DNA from: Treponema sp. UBA937
GTDB lineage: Bacteria > Spirochaetota > Spirochaetia > Treponematales > Breznakiellaceae
Direction: 5' to 3'
Assembly (NCBI GenBank): GCA_002293455.1
Contig: DBDH01000077.1
Location: 1 to 29,555 of the forward strand
DNA: 29,555 bases
The translations under genes and the position numbers were made by a program. The notes beneath the pieces are model-generated. The model worked only from the letters and a program-made list of their open reading frames with translations, did not search any database and had not been told where the DNA came from. Position 1 is the first letter of the stretch. Each line of letters starts with the position of its first letter. Below, piece by piece: positions 7,259-13,865 of this stretch.

Positions 7259-7780
7259 ATGAACATTACGTCTGCAAAAATAAAACCTTTTATTCTGACA
7301 GGCATTATTCTTTTGATCGATCAGATCAGCAAGGCAATTATCGCGGCTAATTGGCCCGGCGATGGGGTCCTTATAAAAAGGGTTTTCGGCGGTGATTTTT
7401 TTTGGATATATCATGTAAGAAATAAGGCGATTGCTTTCAGTCTTGGACAAGGGATTCCGGATGGTATTAAGCCTGTTTTATTTATCATATTTCCTTTAAT
7501 TGTACTGGCACTGCTTGTCGTATATTACTTAAAGACAGATGAGTTCACCAGGATTCAACAATGGGCTTTGGCGGGAATTATCGGCGGCGGGCTGGGTAAT
7601 TTGATTGATAGGATTTTCCGTCCTGACGGCGTGGTGGATTTTCTCAGCATAAAGTTTTTCGGCATCTTTGGATTGGATCGATGGCCGACTTTCAATATTG
7701 CGGATGCAAGCGTTGTAGTATGCGGCATCCTGTTGATCGTTTCTATGTTTTTACCTCAAAAAAAAGGAGACGCAGTATGA
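7259..7780 (+). CDS. lspA: Lipoprotein signal peptidase II
   Basis: This 173-aa polytopic inner-membrane aspartyl protease removes the signal peptide from lipidated prolipoproteins. Four hydrophobic segments are visible (about 10-30, 72-91, 101-117, 149-166). Family motifs include LLIDQISK near the N-terminus (Asp21), GNLIDR (Asn114, Asp117), VVDF (Asp127) and FNIADASV (Asp149). The VVDF and NIAD aspartates correspond to the catalytic pair in the solved structures. AGGAG is five bases before the ATG. The stop codon overlaps the start of the next gene by four bases (ATGA), implying translational coupling. Spirochaetes are rich in lipoproteins, so the gene is expected to be important here. Confidence 0.95.
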   Translation: MNITSAKIKPFILTGIILLIDQISKAIIAANWPGDGVLIKRVFGGDFFWIYHVRNKAIAFSLGQGIPDGIKPVLFIIFPLIVLALLVVYYLKTDEFTRIQQWALAGIIGGGLGNLIDRIFRPDGVVDFLSIKFFGIFGLDRWPTFNIADASVVVCGILLIVSMFLPQKKGDAV

Positions 7781-8073
7781 GCAAAAAAACGAATTCAATG
7801 TTATTTATCCTAGGCGCAACGGTAATTAATATCGTAATTACACTTGTCTGTATGTTTATACTCTTAATAGTATACGTTCGTGTTATTGTTCCTTTTCTGC
7901 CTGAGGAATCCGCGGCAGGGGGCATACCAATAATTTTCATCCTCGCCATTGTAATCTCGTTTTTGATTTACCGGGCCGGCGTCAAACTATTTATGAAAAA
8001 AGTTGATGTGGAAAAAAACTTTGATCCTTTGTTTCACAGAGGGAAGCGGCCGGCAAAAAAAGACGATAGATAA
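7777..8073 (+). CDS. Small two-helix membrane protein coupled to lspA
   Basis: This 98-aa protein has hydrophobic helices at about 8-35 and 46-66, joined by a short acidic/Gly loop (PEESAAGG). It ends in a basic cytoplasmic-looking tail, FHRGKRPAKKDDR. I do not recognise the family. The ATG at 7777 overlaps the lspA stop and has AAGGAG seven bases upstream. A longer in-frame reading from 7681 lies wholly inside lspA and was not chosen. Tight coupling suggests it may assist lipoprotein processing or LspA stability, which is inference only. Confidence 0.75.
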   Translation: MSKKTNSMLFILGATVINIVITLVCMFILLIVYVRVIVPFLPEESAAGGIPIIFILAIVISFLIYRAGVKLFMKKVDVEKNFDPLFHRGKRPAKKDDR

Positions 8074-8082
8074 GGGATCCGG

Positions 8083-9732
8083 TTAATAACCATCCGACAA
8101 GGTCCGGTTTATATCACGCTGATACAATTCTTGGTACACGTAACTGCGTCCTTTTAGTTTATCCTTTACAGGCTGCGCGAACGGCAGAAAACGCCAGAAT
8201 ATTCCCCGGACTTCCTTATCCAGTTTTTGAGTGCCTTCGCTTTCCTTGGTAATCCAAGTGATGTAATCTTGAATAAAATATTCCTTTACGTCGCCTTTCA
8301 GCTTTCGGGAAGTGAACCACTGATAATAATTGCCGGTTATGCCTTCTTCCATCCAATAATACGAAGCCTTTTCTTTCGCGACCTGCCACCGCAAATCCGC
8401 GGCGGCGGACAAAATCGCCATGTTCAGATTTTTTGAATACATGGGAACGGCAATCCGGCCGCGGCTTGTAGCACGATTGAAACGATCAAAAGGTTCCCAG
8501 CAAATTCCCATGTCCCCATAAGAAGGCAAGAGGACAACATAAGGAACAATCCGATTCAAGCGGTTTTTATAAGATCGGCAAAATACTTCCGGATCGATAC
8601 TTTCCAGCCACGCGAGAGCCGAGATAACATTTTCACGGTACGCAACATCATTTTGGCTGCTGTGGAAATATTCTTTCGTGAGAATCGGGAAATGATTTCC
8701 CTGACGGCCGATAGTCATTTTGGTCATCTGCCGGACAGTTTCAAATTCCGTATCGACAGCCCTCATGTCAACTTCGACAACGACGCCTTCTTCTTCAATT
8801 TTTTGTTCTATGGTATGGACATCGCTTTCCGCTTGATGAAAATCCCTGATAAATGATTCCAGTTCACGGTCGGATCTTATCATCGTTTTGAGGATTTCCT
8901 GAATTTCCGAAAATCCTTTTTTCTGAAATTCCGTATAGTTTGAATAAACACCCGGCATCCCTTCCATCGGATAATGCTCGGAAATAAACTTGACCTTTTC
9001 CTCGAGAACAGATTCCAGACGCAGGCGTTCTTCGCTTTTCGCTTTTAGAAGATTTCTCGCTCCGTCCCGCTTTCCCGCCGCCTTTTCCAAAAGCTGCACC
9101 AGCTTCATTTGAGAATTAGATCTGGAGATGCGGACTTCATCGGTGCTGGAATTTCTGATCGCTCCGGTTCCGACTCCTTTAATCCATTCATCAAGATAAT
9201 ACACCGGCTGGTTTAAATCGTTCTCCAAGATGATTTTAGCGAAAAATTCCTTGCCGCGCGCTTCGATGAAACTAGGATGCAGAATGCCGAAGCGCAGTAA
9301 ATTTTTCTTGGGAGCGGAAATCTTTCCCGGGGCCTTTCTGGCAACACAAAGCAGGAACTCCCAAAAGGCTGTGATGAACTGCTGGCGAAAAACACTTCTG
9401 TCTTTGGGATCTTTCGCGTTGATATATTTTTGTAAAAGCGCGTGTACGCGCTGGGCGATATCGCCTTCGCCGGCAAGAACAGCTTTGTAATAATTGGGAT
9501 CTTCAAAAACGGTAATCGGAATATCCGCAAAGCGCTTTGCGATGGAAGGAAAGGTTCTTTCGGTAAGATCGATTTCAAGAGATTCGGGTTCCTCTGTGCT
9601 GTCATTTTGAAAGAGCTTTGCAAAATCCGGCAAAGGATTTCCCTGCACAGCTTGATCCGCTCCGGTCGAGGCCCCAAGAAGCTCGGCAATTTCAGGATCT
9701 AATTCACCCTGGAACATATTGTTTTCACTCAT
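8083..9732 (-). CDS. Conserved hypothetical protein, 549 aa
   Basis: I do not recognise this family. The protein is soluble, with no signal peptide or membrane segment, and starts MSENNMFQGELDPEIAELL. The N-terminal 60 residues are acidic and low in order. Residues about 200-300 are charged and probably helical or coiled-coil (KSEERLRLESVLEEKVKF region). The C-terminal third is rich in Trp, Tyr and Arg (SYYWMEEGITGNYYQW, FWRFLPFAQPVKDKL). It is convergent with the lspA operon, with nine bases between the two stops. The start at 9732 has no Shine-Dalgarno, but an extended -10 box lies five bases upstream. The size, composition and neighbours fit a cytoplasmic protein restricted to treponemes, which is an impression I cannot verify here. 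Confidence 0.8.
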   Translation of the reverse strand: MSENNMFQGELDPEIAELLGASTGADQAVQGNPLPDFAKLFQNDSTEEPESLEIDLTERTFPSIAKRFADIPITVFEDPNYYKAVLAGEGDIAQRVHALLQKYINAKDPKDRSVFRQQFITAFWEFLLCVARKAPGKISAPKKNLLRFGILHPSFIEARGKEFFAKIILENDLNQPVYYLDEWIKGVGTGAIRNSSTDEVRISRSNSQMKLVQLLEKAAGKRDGARNLLKAKSEERLRLESVLEEKVKFISEHYPMEGMPGVYSNYTEFQKKGFSEIQEILKTMIRSDRELESFIRDFHQAESDVHTIEQKIEEEGVVVEVDMRAVDTEFETVRQMTKMTIGRQGNHFPILTKEYFHSSQNDVAYRENVISALAWLESIDPEVFCRSYKNRLNRIVPYVVLLPSYGDMGICWEPFDRFNRATSRGRIAVPMYSKNLNMAILSAAADLRWQVAKEKASYYWMEEGITGNYYQWFTSRKLKGDVKEYFIQDYITWITKESEGTQKLDKEVRGIFWRFLPFAQPVKDKLKGRSYVYQELYQRDINRTLSDGY

Positions 9733-9737
9733 GGCAG

Positions 9738-9746
9738 ATTATAACA
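9738..9746 (-). promoter_or_regulatory. Extended -10 promoter for the 549-aa gene
   Basis: Read on the - strand, TGTTATAAT occurs here, an extended -10 (TGnTATAAT) that can work without a good -35. It ends five bases before the ATG at 9732, pointing to a leaderless or nearly leaderless message. Read-through from the upstream tRNA-Ala is the alternative. Confidence 0.5.
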
Positions 9747-9760
9747 CCGAAGAAAAAACC

Positions 9761-9834
9761 TGGAGGTGAGGGGAATTGAACCCCTGGCCTTTTGAATGCC
9801 ATTCAAACGCTCTAGCCAACTGAGCTACACCCCC
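9761..9834 (-). tRNA. tRNA-Ala(GGC)
   Basis: This 74-base cloverleaf has the acceptor stem GGGGGTG/CACCTCC with the G3-U70 wobble that identifies alanine tRNAs, and discriminator A73. The D-arm reads GCTCAGTTGGCTAGAGC. The anticodon stem-loop TTTGA-ATGGCAT-TCAAA gives anticodon GGC. The T-loop is TTCAATT, reading GGTTCAATTCC across the arm. CCA is not encoded. Confidence 0.95.
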
Positions 9835-9845
9835 GGAACAAAAGA

Positions 9846-9875
9846 AATATACTCCGGAGACGGACGTTATGTCAA
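9846..9875 (-). promoter_or_regulatory. Promoter of tRNA-Ala
   Basis: On the - strand, TTGACA (9875-9870), an 18-bp spacer and TATATT (9851-9846) lie 11 bases upstream of the tRNA 5' end. The -35 is a perfect consensus. Confidence 0.75.
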
Positions 9876-9990
9876 GAACCTCGAGAATCGACAAATCCGC
9901 TTGTAAAATCATATCATCAGTATAACCTATTGAAAGCGAATTGGTAAGGGCTTGTGGGGGATTTTTTGCCGACAATAATATTGCGTAATA

Positions 9991-10019
9991 TTGACAAGAA
10001 TTACAATTTTACGTTACAT
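9991..10019 (+). promoter_or_regulatory. Promoter of the PPOX-fold gene
   Basis: TTGACA (9991-9996), a 17-bp spacer and TTACAT (10014-10019) lie about 30 bases upstream of the ATG at 10052. Confidence 0.65.
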
Positions 10020-10051
10020 CATTACAGAATGAGAAAACAAAGGATGATCAC

Positions 10052-10492
10052 ATGAACGAAAAAACCATTATCAATTTGAAAAAAATTGAAAAGTTTATTT
10101 CAAGGCAAAAATCGGCGCTCATTGGTTCGATTGACGGCAACGGAACTCCCAATATAAAAGCTATGCTGCCGCCCCGGAAAAGAGAAGGTCTCCGGGTGTT
10201 TTATTTTAGCACAAATACGTCTTCCAATCGTGTAACACAATACAAGAAAAATCCTCATGCCTGCGTTTATTTTTATCATAAAGGATTGATCAAATACGAA
10301 GGCGTAATGTTGACGGGAACCATGGAAGTCCTGGAAGATGAAGCAATAAAAAAAGAATGCTGGCAGTTTGGAGACAAAATGTTTTACCCGCAGGGAGTCA
10401 GCGATCCCGATTACTGCGTTTTGCAATTTACCGCCCAAGGCGGACGCTATTACTGTGATCTAAAAACCGAAAGTTTTTTAGTAGAGAATTGA
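10052..10492 (+). CDS. Pyridoxamine 5'-phosphate oxidase-fold flavin protein
   Basis: This 146-aa protein fits the split-barrel flavin-binding fold of the PNPOx-like family, the group that includes general stress protein 26-type and nitroimidazole-reductase-like proteins. Supporting segments are ALIGSIDGNGTPNIKAMLPP (first strands and FMN contact), VFYFSTNTSSNRVTQYKKNP (phosphate-binding Ser/Thr and Lys), HACVYFYHKG, and VMLTGTMEVLEDEAIKKECW. The length is typical of single-domain members. It is probably cytoplasmic and binds FMN or F420; the substrate is unknown. It is a monocistronic gene with its own promoter, and AAAGGA lies seven bases before the ATG. True pyridoxamine phosphate oxidase (PdxH) is longer, so that assignment is unlikely. 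Confidence 0.85.
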   Translation: MNEKTIINLKKIEKFISRQKSALIGSIDGNGTPNIKAMLPPRKREGLRVFYFSTNTSSNRVTQYKKNPHACVYFYHKGLIKYEGVMLTGTMEVLEDEAIKKECWQFGDKMFYPQGVSDPDYCVLQFTAQGGRYYCDLKTESFLVEN

Positions 10493-10500
10493 AAGTGAGT

Positions 10501-10536
10501 TCTTTGCGGCTCCCTTGTTTTTGGGAACCGCAAAGA
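10501..10536. terminator. Hairpin between convergent genes
   Basis: TCTTTGCGG (10501-10509) pairs with CCGCAAAGA (10528-10536), with an inner CCC/GGG pair after a two-base mismatch. It fills the 48-bp gap between convergent genes and could serve both strands. There is no clear T-run on either side. Confidence 0.55.
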
Positions 10537-10540
10537 TGCA

Positions 10541-11266
10541 TTATTTCATTGCCCGCTGCCGGCGTACTTCGTAAAGAAGCACCCCTGCCGCTACCGACAC
10601 ATTCAAAGAATCAACTTTTCCGTAACCGGGAACAGAAATCATACCGTCGCAGGATTCTTTTAAAAGGCGTCCGATTCCCGTTCCTTCGCTTCCCATAATG
10701 ACGGCGATCCTTCCCTTTAATTTGATGTTATAGGCCGGTTCGCCGTCCATATCCGCGCCGTATATCCAAAAGCCCGCTTCTTTTAAATCTTCAACTGCCC
10801 GATGAAGATTTGCCGTTTCCGCCGAAGGAATCCATGCCGACGCTCCGGCCGATGTCTTTGAAATGATGTCGGCATATTTTGCCGTTCTTCTGTTTCGGGT
10901 TACCACAAGGTCAACGCCAAACTGATCGCAGGAACGGAGAATCGCCCCGTAGTTATGAGGATCGGTGATTTCATCGAGGATAACCACGAGGGAATCGGCT
11001 TTATCCCCCAGGCCCGAAACAAAACTTTCAATTGAAATGCCTTTGGACGGGCGTGTGTCTTCCACAGCAAGAGCGATTCCTCTATGATCGGAAGCGATCC
11101 GGTCAAGCTCATGCGTTCCCACCCGCTCGATGCGGATTTTTGCGTCCGCCGCAAGGGAAACAATCGTTTTAGCGCGCGGACCTGATTTCGCGATCAGCAG
11201 CGGCCCCGCGGCATTTCCCGACTTTATCTTTTCTTCTATCGCGTGAAACCCTGTGAGATACGTCAT
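10541..11266 (-). CDS. rlmB: TrmH/SpoU-family rRNA 2'-O-methyltransferase
   Basis: This 241-aa enzyme of the SPOUT superfamily uses S-adenosylmethionine to methylate a ribose 2'-OH. The N-terminal substrate-binding domain (1-75) starts with the LTGFHAIEEKI segment, as in RlmB. The catalytic domain shows motif 1, DPHNYGAILRSC (Asn105, Arg111), motif 2, IMGSEGTGIG, and motif 3, VDSLNVSVAAGVLLYE, whose knot loop forms the SAM site. The best fit is RlmB, which methylates G2251 of 23S rRNA, but other SpoU members cannot be excluded. The start lies three bases after the stop of the upstream metallo-hydrolase, so the two genes are co-transcribed and probably translationally coupled. Confidence 0.87.
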   Translation of the reverse strand: MTYLTGFHAIEEKIKSGNAAGPLLIAKSGPRAKTIVSLAADAKIRIERVGTHELDRIASDHRGIALAVEDTRPSKGISIESFVSGLGDKADSLVVILDEITDPHNYGAILRSCDQFGVDLVVTRNRRTAKYADIISKTSAGASAWIPSAETANLHRAVEDLKEAGFWIYGADMDGEPAYNIKLKGRIAVIMGSEGTGIGRLLKESCDGMISVPGYGKVDSLNVSVAAGVLLYEVRRQRAMK

Positions 11267-11269
11267 TGT

Positions 11270-12679
11270 CTATTCAGCCTCATAGGTTTTTCCATATTGA
11301 ACAATATCTACATTGGGATAACCCTTTTTCATCAAATAATCCTTGAAAACAGGCTGAACCTTTGGTTCACCGTGAACCAGGAAAATCTTCTTGAGGTTCG
11401 ATGTATCAATCGCGTCGAGCCAGTCGCCCATTTCTTCATAATCCGCGTGAGCGCTGAACGCGTTAATTTCCGCGATCTGCGCCTTTACGTTAAACCATTG
11501 ACCGTGGATTTTCACTTTCGGCTCGCGGTTGCGCAGGCGCCGTCCCAAAGTCCGTTCCGCCATGTAACCTACAATCAAAATTGTGGTGTTATCATCTTCA
11601 ATGTTGTGTATCAAATGATGCTGAATGCGTCCCGCTTCACACATGCCGTCCGCCGATATGATAATGAGCGGTCCCTCCTTATTATTCAAAGCCTTGGATT
11701 CCTCAACGCTCGTGGTAAAGTGAAGGGCATTGAATCCAAAAGGATTTTTATGATGTTTGATAAACGCTTCATAGACAGCTTTATCGTAACATTCGGGATG
11801 CACCTGAAAGATGGTCGTCGCGTTCGTTGCCATCGGCGAATCAACATAAATCGGAATTTCCGGAATAATGCCGTCATCAACCAGTAAATGAAAGTAGTAT
11901 ACCAGTTCCTGGGTACGTTCAACCGCAAAAGCGGGAATAAGTATCTTCCCTTTTTTTTCTATCATCCGCTTGGCAATTTCCGCGAGCTGGCCCATCGCGT
12001 CAGTTGTCGGCTCATGTTTGCGGTTTCCGTAGGTACTCTCCATAACGATATAATCCGGGGCGGGAATAATTTCAGGATCGCGGATAATCGGTTTGCTTTT
12101 TCGTCCCAAATCGCCGCTGTAGGCAATCCGGGTCTTTTTCCCGTTTTGGGTTATCGTAATCATCGCGATAGAGGAACCCAGGATATGACCTGCATCATAA
12201 AATTCCAATTCAATCCCGTCACCAATTATCATGGGACGATGATATGAAATCCCCACAATCTGATTCATCGTTTGCACAACATCTTTTTCATCAAAAAGCG
12301 GCGTCCAATCAAACTTCTCGCCTTTCTTCTCAGCCTGCCTTTTGAGATAATCCGCGTCACGGGCCTGAATGCGCGCGGAATCCATCATGATAAGATTCGC
12401 GATATCCCGCGTCGCCGGAGTCGCGTAAATATTCCGCGAGAATCCTTTTTTGGTGAGCAGAGGCAGCAGTCCGCAATGATCATAGTGCCCATGCGTTAAT
12501 ATACAGGCTTCAATTTTGTCCGGATCGATGCCGAAGTTCCGGTTTTTCCGGTCCGCTTCGGCCCTGGCCCCCTGGAAAGCCCCACAGTCAATGAGATAAC
12601 TCTTTCCATTGACTTCAAGCACATGCTTTGAGCCGGTAACTTCCTCGGCAGCACCGAGGGAATAAAATGTTATTGACAT
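11270..12679 (-). CDS. Beta-CASP metallo-beta-lactamase-fold RNA hydrolase
   Basis: This 469-aa zinc enzyme is a predicted cytoplasmic ribonuclease related to CPSF-type nucleases. Metallo-beta-lactamase motifs are present: LIDCGAFQG, ILTHGHYDHCGLLP (His63, His65, Asp67, His68), DAGHILGSS and YSGDLGRKSKP. The beta-CASP insert contains ESTYGNRKHE, AFAVERTQELVYYF and YVDSPMA. The closing motifs are ISADGMCEAGR, FSAHADYEE and FLVHGEPKVQ. The length is normal for the family. I start at the ATG at 12679 because the sequence then begins MSITFYSLGAAEEVTGSKH like relatives; an ATG at 12697 would add six residues. Neither start has a Shine-Dalgarno. It forms an operon with the methyltransferase downstream, so both may act on RNA. 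Confidence 0.9.
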   Translation of the reverse strand: MSITFYSLGAAEEVTGSKHVLEVNGKSYLIDCGAFQGARAEADRKNRNFGIDPDKIEACILTHGHYDHCGLLPLLTKKGFSRNIYATPATRDIANLIMMDSARIQARDADYLKRQAEKKGEKFDWTPLFDEKDVVQTMNQIVGISYHRPMIIGDGIELEFYDAGHILGSSIAMITITQNGKKTRIAYSGDLGRKSKPIIRDPEIIPAPDYIVMESTYGNRKHEPTTDAMGQLAEIAKRMIEKKGKILIPAFAVERTQELVYYFHLLVDDGIIPEIPIYVDSPMATNATTIFQVHPECYDKAVYEAFIKHHKNPFGFNALHFTTSVEESKALNNKEGPLIIISADGMCEAGRIQHHLIHNIEDDNTTILIVGYMAERTLGRRLRNREPKVKIHGQWFNVKAQIAEINAFSAHADYEEMGDWLDAIDTSNLKKIFLVHGEPKVQPVFKDYLMKKGYPNVDIVQYGKTYEAE

Positions 12680-12697
12680 AATCACAGCATAATACAT

Positions 12698-12953
12698 TTT
12701 TCACAATATGGCGAGACATTGACACGAACGTCAGCAATGTAAAGTTCAGGAAAACTTGATGATTAATCTTACATTTCAGCTAAAGGTAACCGTTAAAATA
12801 GCTTTTATTTGTGTTGAGGGTTTAATATCCAAGAACTTGCTTGCGCGAGGGAGGCTCTGCGGCGGAGTTGTTGAATCCGGGTGAGAAACTGAAATTCTTT
12901 TGTTTTACAAGAATATCGTAATCTAGAAATTGCTGAAATTTGATTCTGTTCAA
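12698..12953. other. Intergenic region with a dispersed repeat copy
   Basis: About 255 bp between the metallo-hydrolase start and the tRNA promoter. It holds no supported gene, only the repeat copy at 12811-12875. A short open frame here (12822-13256, - strand) crosses into the tRNA genes and is not a real gene. Confidence 0.5.
12811..12875. repeat. Dispersed palindromic repeat, copy 1
   Basis: GTGTTGAGGGTTTAATA (12811-12827) is identical over 17 bp to 19657-19673. GCTCTGCGGCG (12854-12864) followed by GAGTTGTTGAA matches 19750-19770 with small changes. Both words come from the same family, so this is one copy of an interspersed element in a degenerate form. Confidence 0.65.
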
Positions 12954-12982
12954 TTGACAATTATCACTTTTTTCGGTATTGT
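12954..12982 (+). promoter_or_regulatory. Promoter of the tRNA array
   Basis: TTGACA (12954-12959), a 17-bp spacer and TATTGT (12977-12982) lie 13 bases before tRNA-Ser(UGA). The perfect -35 fits a strong stable-RNA promoter. Confidence 0.75.
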
Positions 12983-12995
12983 TGATTATTGTTCT

Positions 12996-13082
12996 GGAGC
13001 GGTGTCCGAGCGGTTTAAGGAGGCGGTCTTGAAAACCGTTGAGCCTGCGAGGGTTCCGGGGGTTCGAATCCCCCCTGCTCCG
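12996..13082 (+). tRNA. tRNA-Ser(UGA)
   Basis: This 87-base class II tRNA has acceptor GGAGCGG/CTGCTCC, discriminator G73 and the long variable arm typical of serine. The anticodon stem-loop GCGGT-CTTGAAA-ACCGT gives anticodon TGA (reads UCA). CCA is not encoded. Confidence 0.96.
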
Positions 13083-13122
13083 AATATGAAGAGTCTCCTG
13101 TATTTTTAAGCAGTACACTGTA

Positions 13123-13238
13123 GAACAGTTGGGGGATTTGAAACGGCGCCCTCCGCCGACTAAAGGGAGGAAAAGGGCGCAGGCGGGCCGGGGCGAAGCA
13201 AACATGATGTTTGCGGACGCAGACCGAATCCCCTGTTC
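13123..13238. repeat. Structured 116-bp inverted-repeat element inside the tRNA array
   Basis: Outer arms GAACA...GGGGATT (13123-13138) and AATCCCCTGTTC (13227-13238) are complementary apart from a four-base bulge. Two inner stems are perfect: GCGCCCT/AGGGCGC (13146-13152 with 13174-13180) and GCAAACAT/ATGTTTGC (13198-13214, one central base). The whole can fold into a three-way junction. It is markedly more G+C-rich than its surroundings and widens the gap between the first two tRNAs to 179 bp. Confidence 0.55.
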
Positions 13239-13261
13239 CGAACCAGAAAACAACATTCCTT

Positions 13262-13349
13262 GGAGCGGTGCGAGAGCGGCCGAATCGGGCTCCCTGCTAA
13301 GGAGTTGTACCCCGAAAGGGTACCGGGGGTTCGAATCCCCCCTGCTCCG
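13262..13349 (+). tRNA. tRNA-Ser(GCU)
   Basis: This 88-base class II tRNA has the same acceptor stem sequence as the first serine tRNA, and discriminator G. Anticodon stem-loop GCTCC-CTGCTAA-GGAGT gives anticodon GCT (reads AGC and AGU). A long variable arm is present. Confidence 0.95.
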
Positions 13350-13359
13350 AAAAATTTAT

Positions 13360-13433
13360 GAGGTTGTAGCTCAGCTGGATAGAGCTTCAGATTGCGGATC
13401 TGAAGGTCGGAGGTTCGAATCCTCTCAGCCTCA
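13360..13433 (+). tRNA. tRNA-Arg(GCG)
   Basis: This 74-base class I tRNA has acceptor GAGGTTG/CAGCCTC, discriminator A, D-arm GCTCAGCTGGATAGAGC, and T-arm GGAGG-TTCGAAT-CCTCT. Anticodon stem-loop TCAGA-TTGCGGA-TCTGA gives anticodon GCG (reads CGC and CGU). Most bacteria use ACG, edited to inosine, for this box, so the unedited G34 form is unusual. Confidence 0.92.
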
Positions 13434-13464
13434 TGCTGTTCTTTGTTGGTAGAAGCCATCAACT

Positions 13465-13551
13465 GGAGAGATGCGAGAGTGGTTGAATCGGGCGGTCTCG
13501 AAAACCGTTGAACTCGCAAGAGTTCCGAGGGTTCGAATCCCTCTCTCTCCG
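13465..13551 (+). tRNA. tRNA-Ser(CGA)
   Basis: This 87-base class II tRNA has acceptor GGAGAGA/CTCTCTCC-type pairing and discriminator G. Anticodon stem-loop GCGGT-CTCGAAA-ACCGT gives anticodon CGA (reads UCG). The body closely resembles the UGA isoacceptor. Confidence 0.95.
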
Positions 13552-13569
13552 TATTTATGGGGGTGTTTT

Positions 13570-13585
13570 TTCTTACCGGTAAGAA
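13570..13585. repeat. 16-bp perfect palindrome between tRNA genes
   Basis: TTCTTACCGGTAAGAA is its own complement. It lies in the 46-bp gap between the CGA and GGA serine tRNAs. It may be an RNA-processing hairpin or a protein-binding site. A run of six T precedes it. Confidence 0.5.
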
Positions 13586-13597
13586 CATGTTCATCTT

Positions 13598-13684
13598 GGA
13601 GAGGTGTCCGAGTGGTCGAAGGTGCACGCTTGGAAAGCGTGTGTGCTTGAAAGAGTACCGAGGGTTCAAATCCCTCCCTCTCCG
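13598..13684 (+). tRNA. tRNA-Ser(GGA)
   Basis: This 87-base class II tRNA has acceptor GGAGAGG/CCTCTCC and discriminator G. Anticodon stem-loop CACGC-TTGGAAA-GCGTG gives anticodon GGA (reads UCC and UCU). It is the last member of the array. Confidence 0.96.
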
Positions 13685-13735
13685 TAAAAATATTGATCTG
13701 CTCTGTTGGTCTTGAATATTTTGTTAAGTTTCCGC

Positions 13736-13764
13736 TTGTTAATATACCTGTCGGCCGGTATAAT
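13736..13764 (+). promoter_or_regulatory. Promoter of the MATE transporter gene
   Basis: TTGTTA (13736-13741), a 17-bp spacer and a consensus TATAAT (13759-13764) lie about 100 bases upstream of the ATG. A second perfect TTGACA at 13776-13781, with TAGTAT 16 bases on, may form a tandem promoter. Confidence 0.6.
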
Positions 13765-13865
13765 TTATTGTTCTATTGACAACAACCATCATTTGTATAG
13801 TATAGACAATACTGATTGGCTAATTTCTAAATTGCAAAAAATATTGCGGAGTTCTGTGTTTTTTT

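Noticed and set aside
9739..9975. 78-aa frame on the - strand across tRNA-Ala
   Set aside because: Its VAQLARAFEWHSKGQGFNS stretch is the usual false translation of a tRNA gene.
12822..13669. Frames of 107-169 aa over the tRNA array on both strands
   Set aside because: They are translations of the tRNA genes (for example repeated PLGH and GFESP words) and not proteins.
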